From Hondaea fermentalgiana (taxonomy: Eukaryota > Sar > Bigyra > Thraustochytrida > Thraustochytriidae), in NCBI GenBank assembly GCA_014084085.1, contig NPFB01000028.1, forward strand, positions 389,663 to 453,662: a stretch of 64,000 nt of DNA. The letters run 5' to 3'. How positions within the stretch are numbered: the stretch's first letter is position 1; each line of letters opens with the position of its first letter. The translations under genes were made by a program, and so were the position numbers. Shown piece after piece: positions 39,293-48,243 of this stretch. A model generated the notes under the pieces. The model was not told the origin of the DNA, did not search any database, and saw only the letters and a program-made list of their open reading frames with translations.

Positions 39293-39501
39293 GCAAATAA
39301 AAGCTTTCCTATGCAAGTCCGGTGATCCAAGTCACGCGCATGCAGCAACCAATTCAGATGGATACTGGATGCAGAGCCTAATAGCCTGCTCTGTTCATTT
39401 TTGTGTGATATCGAATGAGATTGGAAAGATAATCAAAGTCTTTGGTTAAAAAGCAAGTTGTTACTCTTACTGGGTATGCCACGGAGTTCGTGCATTGCAT
39501 T

Positions 39502-40365
39502 CTACTTTGTGAGTTCTTCCTCCTTGCCGGTGAAAGCGGTCTGGAGACCGAGATCTTCTGCGCTGTCGAGATGGTTTGTGGAGGCAGTGAGATGCGCATG
39601 AAAGGCGTTGGCGCCAGGGCCAAGCGGGTTGCCTTCGTCAAGCGTCTGCGCGTTTTCAGCACGCTGAAGAATAGAAATGGCAGTGAAGCCAAGCGGCGGG
39701 CAGTGTTCACCCGTGAGATAGTTGAACAGGGTGGCAAGGGGCCCTCCGTGCGAGCACAAAACAATGGTCTCATCGGGAAAGGCGTGCGCCGCTGCAGCAG
39801 CAAAGCGCCCGATCCGTGCACGCATAATGTCGTGCTCCTCGGGCGTTTCAATCGTGTATCCAGGGAGAAATACGCTGACGTGAGACTTGTTCAAATTGTC
39901 AACATCAGCGAAGTCGGCGCGGGTCTTGAGCAATTGGTTGGCGGGAACATGGGCCTGGGAGCGGAGCTTGACGCCCTCATAGCCAGACCCAGTTTCGAAC
40001 CCCGGGGGTCCACCCCACGTACTGTCGCTTTTCTCTGCAAGAGCCCAGGAGCGATACCAGTCCTCGCCCAGTGCTTCGCCGAGGCTGTTTTCCAAAGCGA
40101 TTTCAATCTTTTGGCCCTCTTCGAGGCCTTTGCGGAGCGCTACAGAGGTCTCGACGCAGCGTGTGAATGGACTCGAGTAGATTCGCGTCGCTGGCGGTAG
40201 TCCGAGCTCCTTGAGCTTTCTCGAGATCTCCTCGCCTGCAATCTTGCCTTGCTCGTGACCATGCTCCGTCAGCGGTGTGTCCCACGGCCGTTTGGAGCCA
40301 TCGATCCACGCTTGCTTGCGGCGATAATCGAGGCGCTCGCCGTGGCGTACTAGAACGACGACCAT
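39502..40365 (-). CDS. Histidine phosphatase superfamily protein (UBASH3/PGM-like)
   Basis: The 287-residue protein starts directly with the phosphohistidine motif VLVRHGERLD (nucleophile H8). The second arginine region is IYSSPFTRCVETSVAL, a Glu-containing LGEALGEDWY follows, and the second catalytic His is in VLCSHGGPLATLF (about residue 205). These are the hallmarks of the branch 1 histidine phosphatases, closest in pattern to the UBASH3/STS and fungal PGM-like group. The substrate could be a phosphoprotein or small phosphoester; sequence does not decide. No targeting signal is seen. Confidence 0.85.
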   Translation of the reverse strand: MVVVLVRHGERLDYRRKQAWIDGSKRPWDTPLTEHGHEQGKIAGEEISRKLKELGLPPATRIYSSPFTRCVETSVALRKGLEEGQKIEIALENSLGEALGEDWYRSWALAEKSDSTWGGPPGFETGSGYEGVKLRSQAHVPANQLLKTRADFADVDNLNKSHVSVFLPGYTIETPEEHDIMRARIGRFAAAAAHAFPDETIVLCSHGGPLATLFNYLTGEHCPPLGFTAISILQRAENAQTLDEGNPLGPGANAFHAHLTASTNHLDSAEDLGLQTAFTGKEEELTK

Positions 40366-40853
40366 TTGATGTTCGCTTGTGTTGACAATCTGCTTTTAAT
40401 GTGCTTTGGTTGATCCGGCACGAGATGATGCTGAGCGTCACTGTCGCATGAAGGCTACAAAAAAAAGAAAAGAAGGATGAAAAAAAATCCTCCGAACTCG
40501 CAATCGAATCAAGACAAGCGTTGCGAAACATTCTGTCGCCGAGGAAGAATCGTGAAAGGGAACAATTCTCTGCGGGTTTGACCCGGATGATCATGGGCCT
40601 ATACCATGGTGCAGCTGCTGCTGATGCTATGCACGGAGAAGGGCGTGCCCGTACTGATTGAGGAGGAACTAAAAAGACGAAGGAAAAGTAAAGACACACG
40701 AAGGAAAAGTAATGTCGGCGGATGGATGGCACTTTTCATTTTCAGATTGACACATTTAGATTTCCGATTTAACGTTCGCGACTCTATGTTGAGAACCAGG
40801 TGCCACTAATTGTGCTAGTTCTCTTTGTTGTAAAACCCAGCTCGTCGTCCTAG
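40366..40853. other. Intergenic region
   Basis: This holds the 5' flank of the histidine phosphatase gene and the 3' flank of the HTATIP2-like gene, both reverse strand. An A-rich tract lies at 40457-40490. No gene is recognised. Confidence 0.4.
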
Positions 40854-41723
40854 CTACTCTTGAGAAAGAGTAGTACTGGAAGAAGAAGTAGAAGGAGCAA
40901 AAGTGGCTGCCAGCTTCTTGATGAGAGAGTTGCCCGAAAAGATCACGGGCTCCTCAGATGTTGCTGGCGGTGGGGTGGTTTCTGCATCGTTCACCATGGC
41001 TCGCGCAAGAAGAGCCACGTCGAGACTAGGCAGAATGGCGCCTGCCACCTTTTCCAAGGTGCGGGAGGCATCGGGACGCATTAACATGCCAGGCCTGAAG
41101 ATGGTTACACGAGGGAATCCTTGCGAAGTGAGCGCTCGCTCTTTGAGACCGATCGTCTTGCCATAAAAGAGCGGATGAAACCACTTGGGTGCGAAAGAAC
41201 GGTCCGGGTCGGCGCCTTGCGCCGAGACGACGGAGGCGTGCGAAATACCTGCTTCCTTGGCAGCCTTGGCAACGCGCTCCGAGATGCCGACCTCAATGTC
41301 GTGAAATTTGTCGGCGCTGCCAGCGTCTGCACGGGTGGTGCCGATGCAGTTGAAAAAGTGATCGATACCGTGGAGGCTCGCGGTATCGATTTTGGCATCT
41401 TTGTCGAGCATGTCCATGACAATAGAAGTGACCTTTTCGCTCTGTACTTTGGGGTCCCTGCGGCCAATGACGACGACCTTGGTCCAGTCTTCCCTGTCAA
41501 CGAGCTCCTGCAGCACCTTGGACCCAGTCGCGCCGGTGGCGCCAATGAGTAGAGCAGTTCTGCCCTGGCGGCGTTCATGCTGGCGGAATTCGCTCATTTT
41601 CTCGTCGCCTTGCCTTGCGTACGCAAGCCCAAGCTTCTCTTCCACGTCCTCGAGCCTCGACAGCGCGCCGAGCGTTGCTGCGAGCAAGAGCCCAAGTCCA
41701 GCGAGCTTGGCTCCCACGCGCAT
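40854..41723 (-). CDS. HTATIP2/TIP30-like atypical SDR
   Basis: The 289-residue protein has an N-terminal hydrophobic stretch (LAGLGLLLAATLGAL) that may be a membrane anchor. A Rossmann domain follows with LLIGATGATGSKVLQELV, VVVIGRRDP and the HTATIP2-type DHFFNCIGTTRADAGSADKFHDIE. Downstream are SHASVVSAQGADPDRSFAPKWF, FYGKTIGLKERALTSQGFPRVTIFRPGML (containing the YxxxK-like YGKTIGLKE) and ARAMVNDAET. HTATIP2 proteins bind NADPH and are linked to nuclear import and apoptosis control in animals, and are found widely in eukaryotes. The frame is open far upstream, but that sequence is low-complexity and the ATG at 41723 fits the family length. Confidence 0.82.
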   Translation of the reverse strand: MRVGAKLAGLGLLLAATLGALSRLEDVEEKLGLAYARQGDEKMSEFRQHERRQGRTALLIGATGATGSKVLQELVDREDWTKVVVIGRRDPKVQSEKVTSIVMDMLDKDAKIDTASLHGIDHFFNCIGTTRADAGSADKFHDIEVGISERVAKAAKEAGISHASVVSAQGADPDRSFAPKWFHPLFYGKTIGLKERALTSQGFPRVTIFRPGMLMRPDASRTLEKVAGAILPSLDVALLARAMVNDAETTPPPATSEEPVIFSGNSLIKKLAATFAPSTSSSSTTLSQE

Positions 41724-42314
41724 ATGCAGCTCGTGCTCGAAGCCTCGCCCGAGTACCTCGCACCTCGGGAAGACTCGTGCGGGCAGCGCTGGCTGGCGTC
41801 CGAGCAGGCTCGCGCGCAGCAGCAGCTGCTGCAGGGACAAGGCGTGCGCAAGGGGGGTTTCTGCCTGCGCTCCTCTCCGATCCGGACGCGGTGTTGCGGG
41901 AATGGATGAAGCCCGAGCTGAAGCCCAAAGTTTGAGGCGATTTTGCGATTTTGACGGATTTTGACAACAAGAGAAGAAGAAGATTGAGAAGGCGGAGGAG
42001 AAGATCGATAAGAAGCAGAAGATGACGACGATGGTGATCAAAAAGCCTGTAAGGCGAAGAAGGTAACGACGAAGGAGAACGAGACGAGAAGGAGGTGAAG
42101 ATCCAAGCGCAGCGTTCGAGGCGATCTGTCTGAAGAAGAAATTGCGAGAAAAAAGGGAGGAAGGGCGAGAAAGGGCCTGAAAAGGAGAAAAAGGAGAAAA
42201 AGTAGTATGACCAAGTTGAACTTGCCATTGAAAGAACCATTCAATGGCAAACTCGGAACAGGCGTCGGAGCAGGAGAAGAAAGAGCAGCAGCAGCAGCAG
42301 CAGCAGCAGCGAGG
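41724..42314. promoter_or_regulatory. Divergent intergenic region with CAG repeat, HTATIP2-like / RanGAP
   Basis: The region is purine-rich (GAAGAA-type) at 41970-42200, and a (CAG)n run at 42282-42309 lies in the RanGAP leader just before its ATG. The two starts are head to head. Confidence 0.45.
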
Positions 42315-43954
42315 ATGAGCGACCGCGTGCGCGCGCTGCAGCAGCGCGTGGTGCAGCTGGAGCGCGAGGGCGCGGACAAGGACGCGCGGATCGAGGCGCT
42401 GCGCCGCAAGGTACGTCGTGGTCGCGCACGGGAAAGGGCGCGACGGGAGAGCCAGGGACGATTGGATGGATGGATGGACGCAAGCAAACGCAGCGCACCG
42501 AGCAGGACCGACCGACGGTTGGACGCGCGCGGGCTCGCCTGGAGCAGAGGAGAAGGTCGCGCGCGGCAGGAGCTGCCAGCGCAGGGGAGAAGGCGGGGGA
42601 GAGGAGGGTGACAGAGAATGGAGAACTGACGCGAAGAAGGGTGACTCTGTCCACGTCGATTCGATTGATTGGTTCATGTCCGCAGCGTCATGTTGACCTG
42701 ACGTCGGAGAAGCGCGAGGCGTTGACCAAGGAGCGCGCCGAGGAGCTGCTCGGCGCGGCGGACGTGGATGCCGTTGCCGTCACGCTAGGCACGAAGAGCT
42801 TTGGCAAGGAGTCTTCTGCAGTGGCAGCCGAGGTCTTGCGACAAATGAAGGCGCTCGAGTACGCAGATCTCGCCGACATCATCGCGGGACGGCCCGAAGC
42901 TGAGGCGCTCGAGGTGCTCAAGGAAATGTGTGGCGCGCTGCCGACGTCGCAGGTGCGCGTGTTAGATCTTTCAGAGAACGCGCTCGGCGAAAAGGGTATT
43001 CGCGCTTTGAGCGATATTCTCAGCGCGATGTCCTCCCTGCAAGAAGTCAAGTTCATGAACAATGGCTTGTCGGAGCTTTCGATTGAGCTGCTCCGGGAGT
43101 GTCTGCCCAAGAGTGAGCTTCGCACACTGCACTTTCACAACAATATGTCGGGCCCCGGTGGGGCGCGCGCGGCGAGCGAGATCATTGCGCAGTGCCCCGT
43201 GCTTGAGGACTTTAGAATGTCGTCGAGTCGGGTACGTCCCGATGGCGGTCTGCCGATGATTAAGGCGCTTTGCGCTTTGGGCCCGCGTCTTCGCCGTGTC
43301 AACCTTTCGGACTCCATGTTCGACAGCGATTGCACGGAGGCTCTCGTTGAGGGACTTTCGTCCATGACAAATTTGACGGACCTCATTCTTCGCGATACTG
43401 GTATCGACAAGGATGCGCTCCTCGACGCTCTCGAGGACCCAGAGGTGCTCCCGAAGCTCTCAGTACTCGACTTGAGTGGCCTCGAGCTGGACGCGGAGGC
43501 TGGCGAGCGCGTAGGCGCGCTGGTGAAGTCGCGATTACGTCTGCGCAAGCTGTGGATGGATGACAACGAGCTCGAATCGGAGGGCGCCGAAAACTTTGCC
43601 GCCGCTGCCAAGCCTTGCATGCTGGAGCTTCTCTCTGTGCAGACGAACACGATTGGCCAGCGCGGAGCGGTTGCTCTAGCGCGTTTCGCAGCAGCGACGC
43701 CGACGCTCACTCGCCTCGACCTCAACGACAACACCATTTCCGAGGTTGGTCTTGTTAAAGTCAAGTCCTTGCTCGAGAAGAAGGGCCGGATCTCAGTCCT
43801 CGGCAGCCTTGACGAGAACGTTGATGATTGCGACGAGGACGAGCCTTTGTCCGATAACGAGGATGACGAGGATGAGAACGTTGCGGATGCTGGCGTGGAG
43901 GACGACATTGACGCCTTGGCGGATGCCATGGGTCAAGGCATGGCGCTAAAGTAA
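42315..43954 (+). CDS. RANGAP1: Ran GTPase-activating protein (RanGAP), two exons
   Basis: Exon 1 (42315-42410, 96 nt) encodes a short coiled coil, MSDRVRALQQRVVQLERE through EALRRK. Exon 2 (42686-43954) encodes the leucine-rich-repeat GAP domain. The 275-nt intron is GT-AG and phase 0. The total is 454 residues. A region resembling the N-terminal domain of plant RanGAP lies at about residues 33-85, with KSFGKESSAVAAEVL. LRR units follow with VRVLDLSENALGEKGI, FHNNMSGPGGARAASEI and EDFRMSSSRVRPDGG; the last two match the RanGAP Ran-contact signature. The C-terminus is strongly acidic (DEDEPLSDNEDDEDE), as in all RanGAPs. It stimulates GTP hydrolysis by Ran on the cytosolic side of the nuclear pore. 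Confidence 0.9.
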
Positions 43955-44406
43955 ACGTACCCATTCACACTCTACGTTTGGTAAAGAAATGAGAGACAAT
44001 CAAAACTGCATTGCACTTTATATCTGTTAGCTCTGAAGTCTGCTTTTGTTCCTTTTTCTTTTTTGTTCTCGGGAGTGTACGAGAGCCAAAAGTGACCGAG
44101 AAACTGCTGATTATTTTATGGAATCGACGACTTCTTTCCTGGTTTTTCGATGATCTGATTCTGGATGAGAAGAGTCAAGGAAGTCAAGAAGCGAACGGAT
44201 GCTATTAGGCCGGCGCGGTCGTCATTGTTGATCTGAAAACCATTTGTCGACGATGGACGAAAGTTGTAGAATTTGCATGAGTCGATGCGAATGGCTCAGG
44301 TCTTTCTCACGGAAAAATATAGACACCAGGCAAGCATTTCCCCAATCCATAAAAATTTTTCCAAACAAAATGAACCTGCACAACAACATTTTCAGACGAC
44401 TATAGT
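43955..44406. other. Convergent 3' intergenic region
   Basis: An AT-rich spacer lies between tail-to-tail RanGAP and dynein light chain genes. No gene or repeat is seen. Confidence 0.4.
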
Positions 44407-44898
44407 TTAGCATTTGTAGCAAAGGCACGAAACGTTCTGATAATGAACATGAATAAGCTGTCTTGCTTGGTGCACCACGTCAAATCCGAAGCCCTCTCCA
44501 ATGATGACGTGCCAAGGCCCACCAAACTTTTTGTCCATGTTAGACTTGATCAGCGATGCTGCAGACTGCGTAGTGAATACATATAGAAACGAAACGAGTC
44601 AGGTTCGGGTTTTTCTGTGACGCTCTCATACACCAAGAAGTCCCCATTACATTGCCATGATGATGTTCTTGCTTCTTATCTTCTTCTTTGTTGCTTTTCT
44701 CCCTGGACTTACTTCGTACTCGTGTGAGGAAAGGTATTTGTCAAGCGCCATGACGATGACGTCTCTCGACTCGGTTTCCATCTCGAGAACCATGTCGCAC
44801 GACTTGATTTGAGGCGTTTGCCTGAACTTGGACCATCCTTCCATCTTGTAGACGGGCTTGTCCATGTTCGCCGAAGAAGCAGACGTCGCCGAGGCCAT
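44407..44898 (-). CDS. DNAL4: Dynein light chain, DNAL4-like, two exons
   Basis: Exon 1 is 44713-44898 and exon 2 is 44407-44565; the intron 44566-44712 (147 nt) is GT-AG and phase 0. The product is 114 residues. Exon 1 gives TPQIKSCDMVLEMETES and VIVMALDKYLSSHEYE, and exon 2 continues with SAASLIKSNMDKKFGGPWH, VIIGEGFGFDVVHQARQ and a C-terminal SCLCYKC. The IGEGFGF segment and Cys-containing end match the axonemal DNAL4 branch of the LC8 superfamily rather than DYNLL (which has VGRNFGS). It is a homodimeric light chain at the dynein tail. Without splicing, exon 1 reads into intron and ends in an unrelated basic tail. Confidence 0.92.
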
Positions 44899-45464
44899 CT
44901 TCTTTGGGTTGTTGTTCTCGTCTGTCTTGGCTTTGGTCGCCACCGGCCGGCCGGCTTCGCGCCGCCCTCCCCTTTACTTTTTCTTTCGTTCACCTCGGGC
45001 CGGGAGACGCGCGACGGCGCGAGCTGTGCTCCCTGCTCCGTCTACGTTTCGCTCTGCGCCCCCTGCTCTTCCCTGTTCTGCCGCGTCGAGGCGACGAACG
45101 GTCTTCAACGGTCTGGGCTCGACGCGTGCCTCCTTGCTTGCCACGACGAGACGTGCGCGAATGTAGAAACAAACAAGAGTCAACGGAGTCCACTGCTGTT
45201 GCGATGATTAACATGCAGCGGCCCCCTTTGCCTCCGTAACGGACCCAATCGGGGTCGTGTCAACAATGGGGTCTACGTTACGAACGACGAGGATTTAATT
45301 TTTTTTTTCAACCATCTATCTTTTTGTGCGCCTCGGCCCGAAGAGGCGCCGGCAGCAGGCGGAGCCTCGCGTTCGCGACCGCGAGTGGCGGTGACGACAG
45401 CCCGAGTTCGCCCGCGCGACAGACCTGTTTTGGCCAAGGTGTCCTGCGCTGCGCGGCACGTTGA
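44899..45464. promoter_or_regulatory. Divergent intergenic region, DNAL4 / 6-phosphogluconolactonase
   Basis: A head-to-head spacer of 566 bases. The DNAL4 frame is open upstream to a GTG at 44943, but there is no ATG. A poly-T tract lies at about 45299-45310 before the plus-strand gene. No specific motif is identified. Confidence 0.35.
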
Positions 45465-46367
45465 ATGAGGCCGGGAGCTAGTCGCGTCGGAGCGATCTTG
45501 CTGGGGCTAGTCCTCACAGTCTTGAGCAGTTCGGGAAGCGCGACGACTTCGACGACGACCTCGGCCTCGGAGTGCTCGACGACGGAGGAGACGCAAGGGA
45601 CTTGCGACGCAATGGCGGGCATCTTCAAGTTCGCGTCCAAGGACGATTTGAGCGAGGCGGTGGGTGATCATGTTCTGCGCGTGACGCAAGAGGCTGCGGA
45701 GAAGGATAAGTTCCTCGTGGCCTTGTCTGGCGGGTCGCTTCCCAAGCTGCTCGCGGCTGGCCTGCTCAAGCACCAGGACGAGATCGATTTCTCGAAATGG
45801 CATGTTTTCTTTGCAGACGAGCGGCATGTCCCGCACGACCACGAGGACAGCAACATGCTGGCGTGCAAGAATGAATTCCTGGCCAAGATCCCGGGCATCA
45901 AGGAGGACCAGGTCTACGGAATTGACTATTCGGTGCCCGTCGAGGAGGCTGCACAGCGGTATCAGGTCGCCATCGAGGCAGTAACGGGTGTGAGCGCGGC
46001 CTCGGGTGCGCCGCCGCCGAGCTTTGATCTCGTGCTGCTTGGCATGGGGCCCGACGGACACACGTGCAGTTTGTTTCCGGGCCATGAGCTGCTCAAGGAG
46101 ACCGAGCACTGGGTTGCCCCGATTAAGGACTCTCCCAAGCCTCCGTCGGAACGCATCACCCTCACATACCCTGTTCTCAATGTTGCGGCGAACGTCTTCT
46201 TCCTGGCGGCGGGCAAGAGCAAGGAAGATGTCCTGCCTTTGACTGCGGGTTTGACCGCCGAGGGGCTCAACGAGCTTGGCGAAGCCGCGCTGCCTGCGGC
46301 GCGGGTCCGCCCTGTGTCAGGTAAGCTTGCTTGGTTCGTGGATGAAGAGGCCGCGGCAAAGCTCTGA
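45465..46367 (+). CDS. PGLS: 6-phosphogluconolactonase with N-terminal signal-like segment and C-terminal AKL
   Basis: This enzyme hydrolyses 6-phosphogluconolactone in the oxidative pentose phosphate pathway. The catalytic domain starts at MAGIFKFAS (ATG 45612) and shows LVALSGGSLPKLL, VFFADERHVPHDHEDSN and the family signature GMGPDGHTCSLFPGH. From ATG 45465 there is an extra 49-residue N-terminus with a hydrophobic segment (GAILLGLVLTVLSSSGSA) that looks like a signal peptide. The last three residues are AKL, a permitted peroxisomal PTS1. Two in-frame starts could thus give an ER-routed and a cytosolic/peroxisomal form; this is inference. The full form is 300 residues and the short form 251, close to the usual length. 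Confidence 0.92.
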   Translation: MRPGASRVGAILLGLVLTVLSSSGSATTSTTTSASECSTTEETQGTCDAMAGIFKFASKDDLSEAVGDHVLRVTQEAAEKDKFLVALSGGSLPKLLAAGLLKHQDEIDFSKWHVFFADERHVPHDHEDSNMLACKNEFLAKIPGIKEDQVYGIDYSVPVEEAAQRYQVAIEAVTGVSAASGAPPPSFDLVLLGMGPDGHTCSLFPGHELLKETEHWVAPIKDSPKPPSERITLTYPVLNVAANVFFLAAGKSKEDVLPLTAGLTAEGLNELGEAALPAARVRPVSGKLAWFVDEEAAAKL

Positions 46368-46881
46368 TTGATGGGAATTGCCTCTCCTCACATTATATTC
46401 TTATGAAAGCAAAGTGGTAGAATGATCTTTTCTCTACAAGGTGTCGTCTTCGTTTGTTATACATCGGCTTCTTGTCTCTTTTATTGTATACGTTTCTTGT
46501 TTGTTGTTGTTGGATTTTTTGTTTCCCCCCCCCCCCCCCCCTAAATCTGATCTGATCTGAACTGTGTGAGGTGTGCGTGCCTTTCGTTTGATGCAAACAC
46601 TGCTGCTATGTGAATAGGCCTCGGCCTACTACTATTTCTATCTTTCGTTTCATTCTTGCAGCAAAGAGAGAAGTGGTATCAGAAAAGGAATGACAAAGTT
46701 GGTGTATAGTTTCAGAATCGAGAGCGAAAGCAAACCATGCGGGCTTTTCCGCTCGCGCATGGTATTGTTTGCTCTGTTCGTAGGTAGTAATAAATAATGT
46801 GCATCAGGTGGAGAGGGCGCAGCAAGAACAGCTCACGTCATCAATCTCAAGTCTCGCGTGTTGTCGTCGTCGTGGACGTCG
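46368..46881. other. Convergent intergenic region with poly-C tract
   Basis: The spacer lies between tail-to-tail genes. A 17-base C tract lies at 46525-46541 next to T-rich DNA. No gene is seen. Confidence 0.45.
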
Positions 46882-47301
46882 TTACCGAAGAAAGCCAAAG
46901 CGCTTGCACTCTGCTAGGATCATGCGCGTGCTGACCTCGCCCTTCATCAGATTGTGATAGATGGAGCGCACGAGCGCAAGACGAGTACGTCCCTCCGACT
47001 CGGGTTTTCCCTCGCGTGAGCAGGCGCGGATGATGGCCTCGGTGCTGTTCATTGGTGGCGCGGACGCGCGTGATCCAATGTGCTCCTCGTCCTCCTCATC
47101 GTCTTTCTTCTCCGATTCGCTCTGGTCGCAGCACGGCATGACGAGGCTCTTCTTGGGAATCATGAGGATGCGCTTACCGTCGTGCACGAGGACATCGCCG
47201 TTCTTGTTCACGTGCAAAACCGAGACGTTCTTGCTCTGCGCGCCCTGCACGAGCGTCGCGCGCTTCTCCCCCTCCTCCATGTGCAGCGCGAAGACGGCCA
47301 T
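46882..47301 (-). CDS. Small conserved-looking protein of unknown function
   Basis: From ATG 47301 the product is 139 residues. The N-terminal part alternates like beta strands: MAVFALHMEEGEKRATLV, NVSVLHVNKNGDVLVHD, KRILMIPKKSLVMPC. An acidic patch (KKDDEEDEEH) follows, then helices STEAIIRACSREG and LVRSIYHNLMKGEVSTRMI. No signal peptide or family is recognised. The frame continues upstream of 47301, but that part is Arg/Ala/Ser-rich and overlaps repeat-like CTTG/CTCG tandems, so I exclude it. Composition and internal order support a real gene; function unknown. Confidence 0.65.
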   Translation of the reverse strand: MAVFALHMEEGEKRATLVQGAQSKNVSVLHVNKNGDVLVHDGKRILMIPKKSLVMPCCDQSESEKKDDEEDEEHIGSRASAPPMNSTEAIIRACSREGKPESEGRTRLALVRSIYHNLMKGEVSTRMILAECKRFGFLR

Positions 47302-48243
47302 GGTTGCTTGCTTGCTGGTTGCTTGGCTGGCCACCTGCTCCTCTTCCTTCGCTCGCTCGCTCGCTCGCTGGCTGGTGCCGCGGCCCGCTGGCTGCCTTGG
47401 TCGGCGATCGGGCTTTGCTTGGCCCCCGCGCGTGCCGGCCTGTGAGCCAGCTAGCTCAGTACTGCTCCTGCGGCGCGCGCCGGCGAGGGAGCAGGCCGGG
47501 TCTAAAGAGGGTGTGTGCGGGTGTGCGTGCGTGTGCAAGAAAGAAGAAAGAAGCGAGCGCGTCGCGTCGCTGTCGAGCCGCGGCGCCTCTGCTGCTGCCT
47601 GCTCCACCTCTTGTGTGCTCGCTCTAGCACGTGCTCGCGCGGTCCTTCTCGCCGCGCTCGGGCTTGCTTGCCGGCTGGCTGGCGTGCGCAGGACGGGCTC
47701 GAGGTCGACCTTGAGGGGACGTACGCGTCAGCTATTTATTGCGCTCTTACACTCTGTGCGCAGCGGCGTCGATCTTGAGGCCACCTTCTCCGTCTACAAG
47801 TACGGCACGCGGGGCTCGCCTCGCGCAGTGCACGTCGGCACACCTTCTGCCTTCCTCGCTCTGCGCGGCCGGCTACGAAAAGTAGTCGAAGGTAGTCGGG
47901 AGACGACACGAGGTAAGAAAGGAAACAAGGTGAGGTGGTGGTGGTGGTGGCGCTCCTCTCCTCTCCTTGAGCGCGACGCTGCCTTCTTGCGTCTCACGCC
48001 TGCGTAGCTCGCTCGCTCGCTCGCTGGCTGGCCCATCTCGCGCGGCCCAGCCAGCCACCCAGCCACCACTCGTCGCCGCGCGGGCGGGCTCGAGCTGGGG
48101 CTGGAGACCGCGCGGGGCGTGCGCTGGCGGGCGCGCAGATAGACCGGCCCCGAGCGCGCGAGGAAGCGGCCGCCGGACGAGCAGGTCGCCAGCCAGGCAG
48201 CCAGCCAGTTGGATAGCGAGCAGGCCGGCTGGAGACAGGCACG
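47302..48243. promoter_or_regulatory. Divergent GC-rich region with GCTT/GCTC/GGCT tandems before importin-7/8
   Basis: This 942-base head-to-head spacer has short tandem arrays: GCTT-type at about 47304-47330, CTCG-type at about 47350-47372 and 48007-48027, and GGTG-type at about 47936-47950. No gene is visible. Confidence 0.4.

Noticed and set aside
41724..42677. 318-codon upstream extension of the HTATIP2-like gene
   Set aside because: Low-complexity Ser/Leu/Phe/Arg sequence that is the complement of the RanGAP leader and exon 1; the family length fits ATG 41723.
42470..42685. Unspliced start of RanGAP inside its intron
   Set aside because: The codons before 42686 lack RanGAP character, and a strong GT-AG pair joins a better first exon at 42315.
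46961..48007. Plus-strand frame of 348 codons
   Set aside because: Antisense to the small unknown gene and running through GCTC/GCTT tandems; Ser/Arg/Leu-rich composition.
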